Shown here piece by piece: positions 35,564 to 44,530 of a DNA stretch of 52,638 nucleotides. Source of the DNA: Pseudomonas tehranensis (GTDB lineage: Bacteria > Pseudomonadota > Gammaproteobacteria > Pseudomonadales > Pseudomonadaceae). A program made the translations under genes and the position numbers. Positions within the stretch are counted from its first letter, which is position 1; each line of letters opens with the position of its first letter. A model generated the notes under the pieces. The model saw nothing but the letters and a program-made list of their open reading frames with translations, searched no databases and was not told the DNA's origin. The stretch spans positions 1 through 52,638 of the forward strand of contig NZ_JABWQV010000014.1 of assembly GCF_014268615.1 (NCBI RefSeq), read 5' to 3'.

Positions 35564-35601
35564 GTGACCAATACTGTCAATGGTCACAACCATTGTGACC
35601 A
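35564..35601. promoter_or_regulatory. Composite TetR-type operator, adaptor-RND-fabF operon
   Basis: Half-sites gtgacca (35564) and tggtcac (35581) are ten bases apart. A third half-site gtgacca (35594-35600) forms a second palindrome with the middle one (tggtcacaa-cca-ttgtgacca, 35581-35601). It lies 48-85 bases before the adaptor start. The same spacing recurs at 35687, 40438 and 41210. Confidence 0.8.
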
Positions 35602-35686
35602 AAGTCTGTATCGCAGCTCTCTCAGCACTCCTGCGAACTGAGCCTCCACGGATAGCAACCACCTATGAGGAGTCCATTGACAGGAA

Positions 35687-35710
35687 GTGACCAATATATA
35701 ATATGGTCAC
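35687..35710. promoter_or_regulatory. TetR-type operator, outer-membrane factor gene
   Basis: Half-sites gtgacca (35687-35693) and tggtcac (35704-35710) are perfect inverted repeats separated by ten AT-rich bases. The site ends 27 bases before the start of the outer-membrane factor gene, in a position to block its promoter. Confidence 0.8.
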
Positions 35711-35737
35711 AAATCAATCTCCACTTCAGGAATTTCC

Positions 35738-37198
35738 ATGTCGCCACTCCACCCCGCTGCTCTGATACTGAGTGCCAGCTTGATGGCAGGCTGCGCGGTG
35801 GGTCCGGACTATCACCGTCCAGACACCGCGCTATCGGACCGTTTCCTCGGTCAGCTATCTGTTGAACAGCGGCCCGCGACGCTGCCGGCCAGTCTCGTAG
35901 CGTGGTGGGAAGGCTTTGATGATCCGGCGTTAACCGAATTCGTCACCAAGGCACTTGAACAGAACCTGGACCTGGCGCAAGCCTCGGCGCGCGTCGCGCA
36001 GGCGCGGGCCGGCCTGGGTGCGGCCAATGCTGCTCTGCTGCCCTCGGGCAATATCAGCGGCCAGGCTGCGCGCGCCTATCAGTCAGTCGAAACCCCACTC
36101 GGCCAAGTGCTGAATTCAACGCCTGGCTATGATCGGTATGGAAGCGCTTACGAACTCAACCTCGGGGCCAGTTGGGAGGTCGATTTGTTTGGCAGCCTGC
36201 GACGGTCACGCGAGGCCGCCCTGGCCGAATACCAGGCATCCGCAGCGGGCGCCACAGCCATCCGCCTGGCCGTCGCTGCACAGACCGCCGACATCTACAT
36301 CACTGTTCGCGGATTGCAGACCCGTTTGGGCATTGCCAACCAACAGGTCAAAACGCAGCAGGAACTGCTGGAGAAGGTCCAACTGCTCTACAGCAAGGGC
36401 CTCGCCGCCAGCTATCAGGTTCGCCAGACCGAAGGCGCCTTGGCACAGGTCCAAGCAACAGTTCCGGTCCTGCAAATTGGCCTGGATGCTGCGATGAACG
36501 CACTGGATATCATGCTCGGCACGCCGCCCGGCACGCATCGCACACAACTGGCCAATGCGCGGAGCATTCCTCTGGCACCCCAGATAACCGCTATGGGAAC
36601 CCCTGCCGATCTGCTGCGCCGCCGGCCCGATCTCATCGTGGCCGAGCGCCGTCTAGCGGCCGCCAATGCACGTATCGCAGAGGCCGTTGCTGAGTACTAT
36701 CCAAAATTCTCCCTCAGCGCGTTGCTCGGTAGCGCCACCGCCGTATCCGCCGGCAACCTTTTCACCGGGGGCGCCAGCCAGTCGGCGGGTGTATTGGGAC
36801 TACGCTGGAGGCTCTTCGATTTTGGCCGTATCAACGCGCAAATCGATCAAGCCAAGGGACAGGAAGCCGAGGCCCTGGCCGCTTATCGCCAGTCCGCGCT
36901 GCGTGCCAGCGAGGATGTCGAGAACGCGTTCTCCTCGTTGGTCAATCGCGAAGCCCAGGCGACCACCCTCACCGCAGCAGAGACGGCCCTGACTCAGGCC
37001 CGTCAATCCTCGTTCATTGCCTATGAGAAAGGCACCGCTAGCCTCATCGACGTCCTGCAAGCCGACGAAACACTGCTGCGGGCTTCCGATGCCCGAGCGC
37101 AAGCGCGAACCGAATCGGCACGAGCGGCGGTCGCAGCGTTCAGGGCACTGGGCGGTGGCTGGCAGCCTTCTCACGCCGAGCCTGTGGCAACTCGATGA
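35738..37198 (+). CDS. NodT-family RND outer-membrane factor lipoprotein (OprM-like)
   Basis: This 486-residue protein has a lipoprotein signal (LMAGC, Cys about residue 19) and the internally duplicated TolC-type repeat of long helices and short barrel strands (for example VDLFGSLRRSREAALAEYQ and WRLFDFGRINAQIDQAKGQ). It forms the trimeric exit channel for the divergent RND pump. The ATG at 35738 has AGGA six bases upstream. An operator with ten-base spacing lies just upstream. The SDR gene follows 69 bases downstream, so the two may share a transcript. The pump operon is divergent, and separate copies of the operator serve each side. Confidence 0.93.
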   Translation: MSPLHPAALILSASLMAGCAVGPDYHRPDTALSDRFLGQLSVEQRPATLPASLVAWWEGFDDPALTEFVTKALEQNLDLAQASARVAQARAGLGAANAALLPSGNISGQAARAYQSVETPLGQVLNSTPGYDRYGSAYELNLGASWEVDLFGSLRRSREAALAEYQASAAGATAIRLAVAAQTADIYITVRGLQTRLGIANQQVKTQQELLEKVQLLYSKGLAASYQVRQTEGALAQVQATVPVLQIGLDAAMNALDIMLGTPPGTHRTQLANARSIPLAPQITAMGTPADLLRRRPDLIVAERRLAAANARIAEAVAEYYPKFSLSALLGSATAVSAGNLFTGGASQSAGVLGLRWRLFDFGRINAQIDQAKGQEAEALAAYRQSALRASEDVENAFSSLVNREAQATTLTAAETALTQARQSSFIAYEKGTASLIDVLQADETLLRASDARAQARTESARAAVAAFRALGGGWQPSHAEPVATR

Positions 37199-37267
37199 CG
37201 TAACCAGGTGACGTGGCACCGCCTGCGCGCCCTCCTCCTTAAGCTAAAACCAGCAGAGAACAGCGAT

Positions 37268-38053
37268 ATGAAAACGAACGATAACTCTTGGGTGCTCATC
37301 ACGGGCGCATCGAGTGGATTTGGCGAGGAGTTTGCCCGGCAATATGCAGCCCAAGGGAAATCACTGGTTCTGGTAGCACGCCGATTGGATAAACTCCAAG
37401 CGCTGTCGGCGCAGTTGCACGAACGCTTCGGCGTTGAGGTGCTCGTCGAGCAAGTCGACCTGTCCTCGATTCCGGCGATCATCGAACTGTATCAGCGACT
37501 GAACGAGCGTGGCGTCGTGATCGATGTGCTCATCAACAATGCCGGCCATGGCTTGCAGGGTCCTTTCCTGGATCACCCCCTGGAACAATCCTTGGCCATG
37601 GTCGATTTGGACATCGCCAGCCTGACAGCCCTGACGCGCCTCTTCGCGACTGACATGCGGGCCCGAAAACGCGGACATATCCTGATGGTTGCCAGCCTGC
37701 TGGCCTTCCAGGGCGTGAAGAATTTCGCCGTTTACTCTGCCGCGAAGGCCTATGTGCTTCGCTTCTCTGACGCGCTTCATCGTGAACTCAAAACCGACGG
37801 CGTCGTGGTAACCGCACTTTGCCCCGGGATGTCGGACACCGGATTTGCACAAAGCGCCAGGCAAAAGCTCACACCGACCCTGAAAATGGTGATGATGCAG
37901 CCCCAGCCCGTTGTCGCTGCGGGGATCCGTGCGCTGCAAGCCGGACGCATGAGTGTCGTTCCAGGCTTTGGCAACAAAGCGATTACGGTCTTGACCTGGG
38001 CCACGCCTCGCCGGTTTCACCAAGGCATCATGGCGCACGTCATGGGCGTCTGA
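37268..38053 (+). CDS. Short-chain dehydrogenase/reductase
   Basis: This 261-residue enzyme has the classical SDR pattern: GASSGFG for NAD(P) binding (about 13-19), NNAGHG (about 94-99), and catalytic Ser plus YSAAK (about 158-162, active Tyr and Lys). It should reduce or oxidise a carbonyl or alcohol in the cytoplasm. ATG 37268 is preferred over an upstream in-frame start (37208), which leaves a hydrophilic stub. It follows the outer-membrane factor gene and ends at a bidirectional terminator, so it is part of that transcript. In this lipid-linked regulon a 3-oxoacyl or aldehyde substrate is plausible, but not shown. Confidence 0.9.
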   Translation: MKTNDNSWVLITGASSGFGEEFARQYAAQGKSLVLVARRLDKLQALSAQLHERFGVEVLVEQVDLSSIPAIIELYQRLNERGVVIDVLINNAGHGLQGPFLDHPLEQSLAMVDLDIASLTALTRLFATDMRARKRGHILMVASLLAFQGVKNFAVYSAAKAYVLRFSDALHRELKTDGVVVTALCPGMSDTGFAQSARQKLTPTLKMVMMQPQPVVAAGIRALQAGRMSVVPGFGNKAITVLTWATPRRFHQGIMAHVMGV

Positions 38054-38096
38054 GTGGGCGATGTGGAGGCCTTCCCGAAGGGAAAGAAATGCGTAC

Positions 38097-38135
38097 AAAA
38101 AGGCCGGAGGCAACCTGTGCTCCCGGCCTTTTCTT
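38097..38135. terminator. Bidirectional Rho-independent terminator
   Basis: A ten-base stem (aaaaggccgg, 38098; ccggcctttt, 38123) has a 15-base loop and A/T runs on both outer flanks. It lies between the convergent SDR and FadL genes and should stop transcripts from both sides. Confidence 0.85.
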
Positions 38136-38155
38136 TATCGTAAAGCGGCAATCAA

Positions 38156-39427
38156 TCAGAAGCGATAGCTGACAGAAGCACCGAGGCCGCTGGCACTGTT
38201 CTTATACGTGGAGCTGTAGGCGCCCCGGGTGGCTGAGGTGTGATTGACCTGCACGCTCTCTTCCCACAGATAAGAATAGGCAACGTCGATCGTGACATCG
38301 TCCACCGGCGTCCAGCCTGCACCGAAGCTGATCACCGTCCGGTCGCCCGTGGGAATACGTGGCCCGCGGTCGGTGTTGTTGGCGGGCGACTGGTCGACCG
38401 ACAGGCCTGCGCGAAGCACCCACTGGTTGTTCAACCGGTACGCCGTACCGATGGCGTGGGCCCACGTGTCATGCCAGTTCTGCTCTTCGGCAACGGTGCT
38501 CAGCGAGCCACTGAGCAAAGGAGGCAAACCCGAGTTCTGGATGACCAGTTCCTTGAAGCGACTCCAGCGTGTCCAGGTGCTCCCCGCATAAAGCGTCCAG
38601 TCATCGTTGAGCTGATGAGTCACCGAGAAGTCCACCGACTCCGGTGTATCCACATCCAGCGAAGCGTCATAGCTCTGGCCGCTGACGCCCAGCAAGCTGA
38701 AGACTCCACCAGTAACCTTAGTCTTGGCGTCCAAGTGGTAACTGACTTTGGAGTGGTACGTCAGACCCACTCGGGTTCGGTCGGTAGCCTGCACCAGGAT
38801 CCCCGCGTTGAAACCCAGGGCCGTGTCGTCGCCGGTGCTTTTGAGTTTTCCATCATTGCGCCCAGGGCTGAGAGGATTGGGCACCATCCCGGACAACTCA
38901 CCGCTGATACGGTTGATGGTAGGACCGAACCCGATCGACACTTTGTCGTTAAAGGCATAGCTGATAGTGGGCTGGAACGTGAGGGTCGTGACCTCGCTTT
39001 TGTTGGCGTAATAACGCCCGGCGAAACCGCTGCCATAGTCGGTAATCAGGCCGAAAGGAACATAAAAACCAACACCGAACGCCCAGTGCTCATCAATGGG
39101 TTTGACGTAGTAACCCATCGGCACCGTGGTCGCTGGCACCATATCGCCGTCCTGCTGGCCACCGAAAGTGCTGCGAGTCTGGCTGATGTCGGACCTGGCG
39201 AACAGCGTCGCCGCCCCCAGACTGACCTGCTCCCTCTTCAAGCGAGACATGCCCGCCGGATTGCCAAAAACGGTGCTCGCATCTTCAGCAGAAGACGAGC
39301 GACCGGCAAACCCGGATCCCATCCCACTGATGCTTTGCTCATTAAGCGCGAAACCGCTCGCCAGCACATGAGAAGTTGCGAGCGCAACAGCGAGACCCAG
39401 CGGGGTCTTGAGCCATATTTTTTTCAT
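38156..39427 (-). CDS. FadL-family outer-membrane long-chain fatty-acid/hydrophobe transporter
   Basis: This ~423-residue beta-barrel has a signal peptide (MKKIWLKTPLGLAVALA..., cleavage after LASG) and the family's N-terminal GFALNEQS and AEDASTVFGNPAGM motifs, which plug the barrel. The C-terminus ends in aromatic residues (VSYRF). It should let long-chain fatty acids or other hydrophobic molecules cross the outer membrane. ATG 39427 is preferred over a 59-codon extension that runs through the thioesterase stop. It lies ~50 bases after the thioesterase gene on the same strand, so the two form an operon. The regulator site at 40438 is upstream of both. Confidence 0.93.
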   Translation of the reverse strand: MKKIWLKTPLGLAVALATSHVLASGFALNEQSISGMGSGFAGRSSSAEDASTVFGNPAGMSRLKREQVSLGAATLFARSDISQTRSTFGGQQDGDMVPATTVPMGYYVKPIDEHWAFGVGFYVPFGLITDYGSGFAGRYYANKSEVTTLTFQPTISYAFNDKVSIGFGPTINRISGELSGMVPNPLSPGRNDGKLKSTGDDTALGFNAGILVQATDRTRVGLTYHSKVSYHLDAKTKVTGGVFSLLGVSGQSYDASLDVDTPESVDFSVTHQLNDDWTLYAGSTWTRWSRFKELVIQNSGLPPLLSGSLSTVAEEQNWHDTWAHAIGTAYRLNNQWVLRAGLSVDQSPANNTDRGPRIPTGDRTVISFGAGWTPVDDVTIDVAYSYLWEESVQVNHTSATRGAYSSTYKNSASGLGASVSYRF

Positions 39428-39477
39428 TATTAAAACTCTTAAAAGCAGTAGCTGAGGTGAATGGAGCGGGTGTTGTG

Positions 39478-40257
39478 TTATGTGAAAATTGCCACGGTCT
39501 GGCGCGCCCAAAGCACTCGTCGACCGCTTTCGTCCCAGATTTCCATATCTTGCAATGAGTAACCTTCCAGCGCCTGCTGGCTGAAAGAACTGATAAGAAA
39601 CCATTCACCAGCAACGGCCGGCTGCGGTAGATCAATCATCCAGGACGCAGAGCTGATGGCGGCGGGTTCGGTGAAGCAGGTCATGGCGGCCGGCGGCAAA
39701 CTGTCAGCGAGCGCAACCAAGGCGACGGCCGGGTCCACGCCCTGTGCATCCAGGTGCCGCACCCACATCAACAGTTCGGGATTTTCTGCGCCAGATACTG
39801 GCAATGAACCGCCCGCCGCGCGCATCTCGAAGTTATGGGCGCAAGCCGGCGCGACGTTGCTATCCAGAACCAGCGTGGGGTATTTGGATGGCCCCTCTAC
39901 AAGCGGTCTTCCCCAGGAGTTGTGGGTGATTTTGCTCGCGCGCGGCTGAGCGAATAACAGCGTGGTGCGCAGCGCCAAGTCATCGCCCGACATACAGTCG
40001 ACCGCTACCGAGGTAACTGACCGCCCTTGACGCAACACGCTGGCCTGGAATGTCTGAGCCTGTGTGACAGGACCAATGAACGACACCTGGGCTGACCTGA
40101 ACGGCGGAAAATCTGTCGGACACTCACGCAAAACCGCTTGCAGCGACAGCGCCGCAGACAGACCGCCAAAGACCGTGCGCCCCTGCAGCCAGTTGGGTGG
40201 TGCAACAAAAGGTGAGTGTGGATCGAATTGCTGCAGCATCTGGGCAAAGCTGGTCAT
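39478..40257 (-). CDS. Acyl-CoA thioesterase, TesB-like double hot-dog
   Basis: This ~259-residue protein has the double hot-dog thioesterase layout: GRTVFGGLSAALSLQAVL in the first half, then FIGPVTQAQ, and DLPQPAVAGEWFLISSFS in the second. It should hydrolyse acyl-CoA (or acyl-ACP) to free fatty acid and CoA in the cytoplasm. ATG 40257 has GGGGAG seven bases upstream and was chosen over an in-frame start at 40305. The FadL gene follows. A GTGACCA-N10-CAGTCAC site lies ~180 bases upstream, farther than at the other targets, so its promoter may lie upstream of the visible start region. Confidence 0.9.
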   Translation of the reverse strand: MTSFAQMLQQFDPHSPFVAPPNWLQGRTVFGGLSAALSLQAVLRECPTDFPPFRSAQVSFIGPVTQAQTFQASVLRQGRSVTSVAVDCMSGDDLALRTTLLFAQPRASKITHNSWGRPLVEGPSKYPTLVLDSNVAPACAHNFEMRAAGGSLPVSGAENPELLMWVRHLDAQGVDPAVALVALADSLPPAAMTCFTEPAAISSASWMIDLPQPAVAGEWFLISSFSQQALEGYSLQDMEIWDESGRRVLWARQTVAIFT

Positions 40258-40437
40258 ATCAACGCTCCCCTGAACTGACTGATAGTGATCCCCACGAAGC
40301 AGCACGCAGGCGTCGCCCCCACCCAGTTGTAACGGGTGGATGGCATCGGTGAAGACCTGACCTGAAGAAAAGCGCAGGTCTGCGGCGGCGCTGGATCATG
40401 GCGATCTCTTGAGAACTGATTCGCCATACTTATTCAA

Positions 40438-40461
40438 GTGACCATTTGTGTCAACAGTCAC
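40438..40461. promoter_or_regulatory. TetR-type operator, thioesterase-fadL operon
   Basis: Half-sites gtgacca (40438-40444) and cagtcac (40455-40461) are ten bases apart. The site lies between the end of the TetR gene and the thioesterase start, in the ~300-base gap 40257-40557, which holds nothing else clear. Confidence 0.75.
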
Positions 40462-40556
40462 AACCCAGGCAAATGAACACCTTCACTCAGAAGGTGAAAT
40501 CACAGGGGACCCATGCGGCGATAAGTTGCAATGGCAATGCAGCCCTCAGCCTGAAC

Positions 40557-41171
40557 TCAGGGCATGAGGCTACGCAGGATAAGATTGGAGGTGAGCGTTG
40601 GGGCATCCTCGATGCGATCGAGGTTGTACTGCAACAGCAACGGATTGACGAAAGGCTGGAGCGCCAGATGTATCGCGTCTACCGTCTCGTCCAGTGGCGT
40701 CCTGCGCTCGAACTCACCGAGTTCCCGACCCTCCCGTACGATCTGCAGAACAAAATCTTTGATCTGGGCATTATAAACCTGCGAACTTGGCCAACGCTCC
40801 GAGGCCGAGAACGCGGCGATGTCGTAGAGCTTGCGGTCGTTGAAGAACAGGTCCGCGCCCGTGACCATCAGTGTTTTGACCATGCGTCTAAAGCGCTCCG
40901 TGGGTGAGAGGCCTTCCACCTTGATGGCCTGCTCCACGGCGGCAACGATTTGCGCCAGACAATTTTTGCAGATGGCTTCGCCGATGGCCTGCTTGGACTC
41001 AAAAAACTTGTAGATGTACGCCTTGGAAAACCCAATGGCCTTGGCCAAGTCGGACACCGTGGTCTTGCCGTAACCGTATTGACTGAAATGTTCGTTGGCC
41101 GCCGCGACAATTTGGTCTCGGATGTCATGGTCAACGGGGCCACGGACGCTGGGGGAGTTTGGCTGGTTCAT
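40557..41171 (-). CDS. TetR-family regulator, probable controller of the efflux-lipid regulon
   Basis: This 204-residue protein has a TetR helix-turn-helix (about residues 36-57; TVSDLAKAIGFSKAYIYKFFESK) and a C-terminal ligand domain. Its start ATG 41171 lies 39 bases from a perfect palindrome (ttgtgactga...tcagtcacaa) of the same ten-base spacing as the sites before the pump, outer-membrane factor and thioesterase genes. It is therefore the natural repressor of all four promoters, including its own. The ligand is unknown; a lipid-like or hydrophobic molecule would fit its targets. Confidence 0.92.
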   Translation of the reverse strand: MNQPNSPSVRGPVDHDIRDQIVAAANEHFSQYGYGKTTVSDLAKAIGFSKAYIYKFFESKQAIGEAICKNCLAQIVAAVEQAIKVEGLSPTERFRRMVKTLMVTGADLFFNDRKLYDIAAFSASERWPSSQVYNAQIKDFVLQIVREGRELGEFERRTPLDETVDAIHLALQPFVNPLLLQYNLDRIEDAPTLTSNLILRSLMP

Positions 41172-41209
41172 GCAATCAGCTTACTGACCTCGGAGGCGGA
41201 TGACAACTT

Positions 41210-41233
41210 GTGACTGATCTGCAATTCAGTCAC
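41210..41233. promoter_or_regulatory. TetR-type operator, autoregulation
   Basis: Half-sites gtgactg (41210-41216) and cagtcac (41227-41233) are perfect inverted repeats ten bases apart, extending to ten-base arms (ttgtgactga/tcagtcacaa). The site lies 39-62 bases before the TetR start codon. Confidence 0.8.
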
Positions 41234-41353
41234 AAACCGACGATATTATGAAACCGTCGCCACCGCACCTGAACACTGACATTTCGGTAGAGCTCGCGCC
41301 CATTGACGGCAGGGGCTGCACATTAAGCTGAACGAGCAGGGATTGATCGACCG

Positions 41354-41383
41354 CCTCCACCCGGGTACGGATTCCGGTGGAGG
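41354..41383. terminator. Stem-loop downstream of translocator gene
   Basis: Arms cctccacc and ggtggagg pair around a 14-base loop, ~35-65 bases past the end of the HrpK/HrpF-like gene. There is no clear T-run, so a terminator role is weakly supported. Confidence 0.35.
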
Positions 41384-41416
41384 GCAAGAGCACATCTGGC
41401 AAGCTTGGGACAGGCC

Positions 41417-44335
41417 TCAGTCAGTTTGCGGCCAATCCTCGTCGGGAACGTCGTAGATATCACCGCCCTCCACGCCATCGATTTCGTACTGTGTCAGATA
41501 GTCGCCGAGCAGGTCGCCGAAGTGGTCCTGCTGCGTCTGTCGCTTGCCCTCCGCAATAAGGCCCGGAAGCAAGAGCGCAACCGCGCCGACGCCCGCAGCC
41601 ACGGTGCCTAGGACTCCAGCCAGCGGGGCCATCGCCGCCCTGACTGCCAGATGACCTAAAAGGCCTGCGCCGCCCTCGATCGCTGATGCCAGGCCCGCCA
41701 ACGACGCCAGTGCGCCTGACGTGATGCTGATACCACCACTGACGAGGTCGCCCTTGCGAATCGACTGAACCCCATCAAAGATTCCGTACGCACCCGCAAC
41801 GATGCCGGCCAAACCGCCGATACCCTTGGCACCGCTTTCAAATTTGTCGGCAGTGCCAGTGAGTGATTTTATGGGGTCGTCGAAAAAGGCTCTGATTTTC
41901 GGATCAAGATCAGTGTTTCCTTTGTTTTTCAGGTAGCTTTTCAGGTTCTTGGCACCACCCTCGGTGAGCAGGGTCGTCGTCATGACCGATCCGGTGGTGA
42001 TGTCTATGATGTTTCGTTCGGTCAGGTTTGAGCCATTCTGAGCGCCTTTGGCGATCGTCACGCCAGCCATGAAGATGCCGCTAACGCCATGCAGTACCCC
42101 TTTGTCAGACAAGTTCTTGAGGTCGGGGTTGAGCCAGGACGACTTCAATTCCGCCAGCGACTTGGTGCCTTGGCGCAGAATGTCCCAATTCGAACGGATA
42201 CCCGCGACGATCTGATCGGCCGTTGCGACGGTGCCATCCGGATTGGTCACGAGTTCTGGATTGGACTGGATAAGCGTCTCGGCCATCGTCCTGACTTTTG
42301 CCTCGTCAAGCTCGTCACCGCCATTGATACCCAGGGCTTGCTTGACATCCTCGAAGGTGCCGTCTTTCATGGCGTTGTCGCGCCCGATCCGGCTGAAATT
42401 GTCGTTCAACTGTGGGTCTAAACCTGCGGTGACGCTGGGATCCAGCGCCGCGTTGTAGAGCGCGACCTCCGCGGAGAAGGTGCCGACCGCTTCTTCGAAG
42501 GTGCCCGTTTCCATCAGTTCTTCCAGTCGCGTCCCGGAAGCTAGCGACTGCTCGTAATAATCCTGGAACGCCTGGGCATGCTGAGAGGCAGCGAGCCCCT
42601 TCTGAATTTCTACCCGATCATTGATGCCGAGCGCTTCCTGATAAAGCGTTGCCGTCGAGAAGTATTCGGCCAGCACCGCCTGTTGGTCGGTGCTGCCGTC
42701 TTTCGTATGCTTTTCCCATAGCGCATCAAGAGCTGCACCGGACTTGATGTCATCGTAGTTTTTTTGCACCGAGTCCTTTAACCCAGGAACTGCCTCAAAT
42801 AGATTGGCCATCTGCGTCGAGGTGGTTTCATTAAGAAACTTGACCACCTCGGGATCACTTTGTAGCTGCTCAATGTGGCTGTTGACATCGGCAAGCAGCT
42901 TGTTGGGATCTGGATGGCTGCGAACAGCGTTGGCGATGGACACCTTACCGTAGTCGTCACTCCACATACCTGCAGCCGCACCGTCGATGATCAACTGTTG
43001 CGCCTTGAGCAGATCCTGTAACACCGCGGCGCGCTGTTCGACGGAATAGTTGCCTGGGTTTTCGAAGACGTCCCTGCCCAGGTCACTGGTATCGATGCCG
43101 GAGACCGAGTTGGTATTCGCTACCTGATTAAGGAATAGCAGTGCGTCCCCAGAGGTCTTGGGGCTGGTATTCTTCAGCCAGTTTTGGATATCGTTCTTGC
43201 CGAGCTTTCCATCAGGTCTGCTCTCCAATGGTTTCCCAGCGGTTTCGAGCATTTCGAACGCCCCCGTCTGCGACCAAAAAGTCAGGGCTTGCTTCAAGTC
43301 ATCGCTGATGTTCGGGTTTTCATCCAGGTATTTGTGCAAGGCCTCGCGCGACAGATGTTTACCGCTATCGGTCCGATCGCTGATCTCGTCAAAGTTCTCC
43401 AGCAGCAGCGCCGAATGCTTCGCAAGCTCTAGGGAGGTTGCGTCAGCATTCGGGGAAGCGTTCAGAAAGTCGTTATAGGCGCCGATGTCGTCGGCTTTGA
43501 CAGCAACAGGGCGTAGCCACGCATTCAGATCGTTGCTGCTGATTTTGCCGTCGGCCTTGTTGTTGTGTGCCTTGGTATCAAGCAGGTCAAAAAACCCTTT
43601 GTTATCGAGCAGAAACTGTGCCGCCTCGCGTTCTTGCGCGCTTCGATTTTCATCGACAGCGAACTTCCTCAAATCCTTATCACTGACAATACTGTCGGAG
43701 CCATTCCAGTCGTCCCATCGATCACGAACCGTTTCGATGATCTCGCTGTTCTGCTCGTAAAACTTGCTCTGGTAGCCTTCCTGTTTCCAAACCAGCTGGT
43801 TGTAGAGGTCGGGCGTCACATCCTTCGAGACATTGATCTTTTCGCCATTGATAGTCAGGCGGATAAAGCCAGTGTGCTCATCCGGGGGCAGGATGTCTGC
43901 GCTCGCCAGTTCTTCTGCTGATAGAAGCGCGCCATCGCCGCGCAATGCAAAGCCTTCGTCGTTGCCCTTTTGCAACGCATCAACCTGGTCGAAGTAATCA
44001 GGCGTCGCTTCCTTGCTGATAGTGATTTCATTGCCCTCTTTGTCCCGGGCTGTGTAGGCCACCACCTCGTCATTTACCAGCCATGCCGTGAGGTTCTCGA
44101 GATCCTGGAGCGGTACGGTTTCGTCGTTGCGCAGCGTGCGTCCGTGTTGCTGCTTCAGCGCTTCGATCAAGGTGCCAAGCGTTTCTCGCACCGCCACGCC
44201 TACCGCACCGCCCAGGTCAGACTTTTTATCGCTGACGTGCTTGCGGGCCGTGCCAAGTATTTTCTCAAAGCGCTGACCCACTCCAGAATCAGGGAATTGG
44301 TTATCTACGGGGCGGACATTGCTGTCGATTCGCAA
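41417..44335 (-). CDS. HrpK/HrpF/NolX-like type III translocator protein
   Basis: This 972-residue protein has no signal peptide and resembles the HrpK/HrpF/NolX family, which forms or assists the pore through which type III effectors enter host cells. Two near repeats around NEITISKEATPDYFDQ and EKINVSKDVTPDLYNQ lie in the first 200 residues. EF-hand-like segments DGKISSNDLNAWL and DGKLGKNDIQNWL follow. Several Ala/Gly-rich hydrophobic stretches near the C-terminus (about 830-935) could cross a membrane. The best start is TTG 44335, with AGGAG nine bases upstream (44345-44349). It lies ~195 bases past SctU on the same strand, at the end of the secretion locus. No HrpL-type box was seen. It may also act as a secreted effector. 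Confidence 0.75.
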   Translation of the reverse strand: MRIDSNVRPVDNQFPDSGVGQRFEKILGTARKHVSDKKSDLGGAVGVAVRETLGTLIEALKQQHGRTLRNDETVPLQDLENLTAWLVNDEVVAYTARDKEGNEITISKEATPDYFDQVDALQKGNDEGFALRGDGALLSAEELASADILPPDEHTGFIRLTINGEKINVSKDVTPDLYNQLVWKQEGYQSKFYEQNSEIIETVRDRWDDWNGSDSIVSDKDLRKFAVDENRSAQEREAAQFLLDNKGFFDLLDTKAHNNKADGKISSNDLNAWLRPVAVKADDIGAYNDFLNASPNADATSLELAKHSALLLENFDEISDRTDSGKHLSREALHKYLDENPNISDDLKQALTFWSQTGAFEMLETAGKPLESRPDGKLGKNDIQNWLKNTSPKTSGDALLFLNQVANTNSVSGIDTSDLGRDVFENPGNYSVEQRAAVLQDLLKAQQLIIDGAAAGMWSDDYGKVSIANAVRSHPDPNKLLADVNSHIEQLQSDPEVVKFLNETTSTQMANLFEAVPGLKDSVQKNYDDIKSGAALDALWEKHTKDGSTDQQAVLAEYFSTATLYQEALGINDRVEIQKGLAASQHAQAFQDYYEQSLASGTRLEELMETGTFEEAVGTFSAEVALYNAALDPSVTAGLDPQLNDNFSRIGRDNAMKDGTFEDVKQALGINGGDELDEAKVRTMAETLIQSNPELVTNPDGTVATADQIVAGIRSNWDILRQGTKSLAELKSSWLNPDLKNLSDKGVLHGVSGIFMAGVTIAKGAQNGSNLTERNIIDITTGSVMTTTLLTEGGAKNLKSYLKNKGNTDLDPKIRAFFDDPIKSLTGTADKFESGAKGIGGLAGIVAGAYGIFDGVQSIRKGDLVSGGISITSGALASLAGLASAIEGGAGLLGHLAVRAAMAPLAGVLGTVAAGVGAVALLLPGLIAEGKRQTQQDHFGDLLGDYLTQYEIDGVEGGDIYDVPDEDWPQTD

Positions 44336-44530
44336 GGGGACGTTCTCCTGATCATAGAGCCGATAGCGCTAGGGGAATCAACTATTACCGTTGCACATGA
44401 CAGGGGGATGACTTGGCTGGGCGGCTACGACGCAGAGGTGGACGCAGGGAGAGAACCGGCGCTGCAGCCGCTCTAACGCAGCGCTTGCTCTCCATTTCGT
44501 AACATTTTCCACGTTTGCACCGCCCCACCC

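Noticed and set aside
40446..40907. Plus-strand frame opposite the TetR gene
   Set aside because: It is antisense to a clear TetR protein, has no ribosome site and no recognisable motif.
44336..44530. Search for a HrpL-type box (GGAACC-N15/16-CCAC) or tts box before the translocator gene
   Set aside because: No matching pair of elements was found on either strand of this gap.
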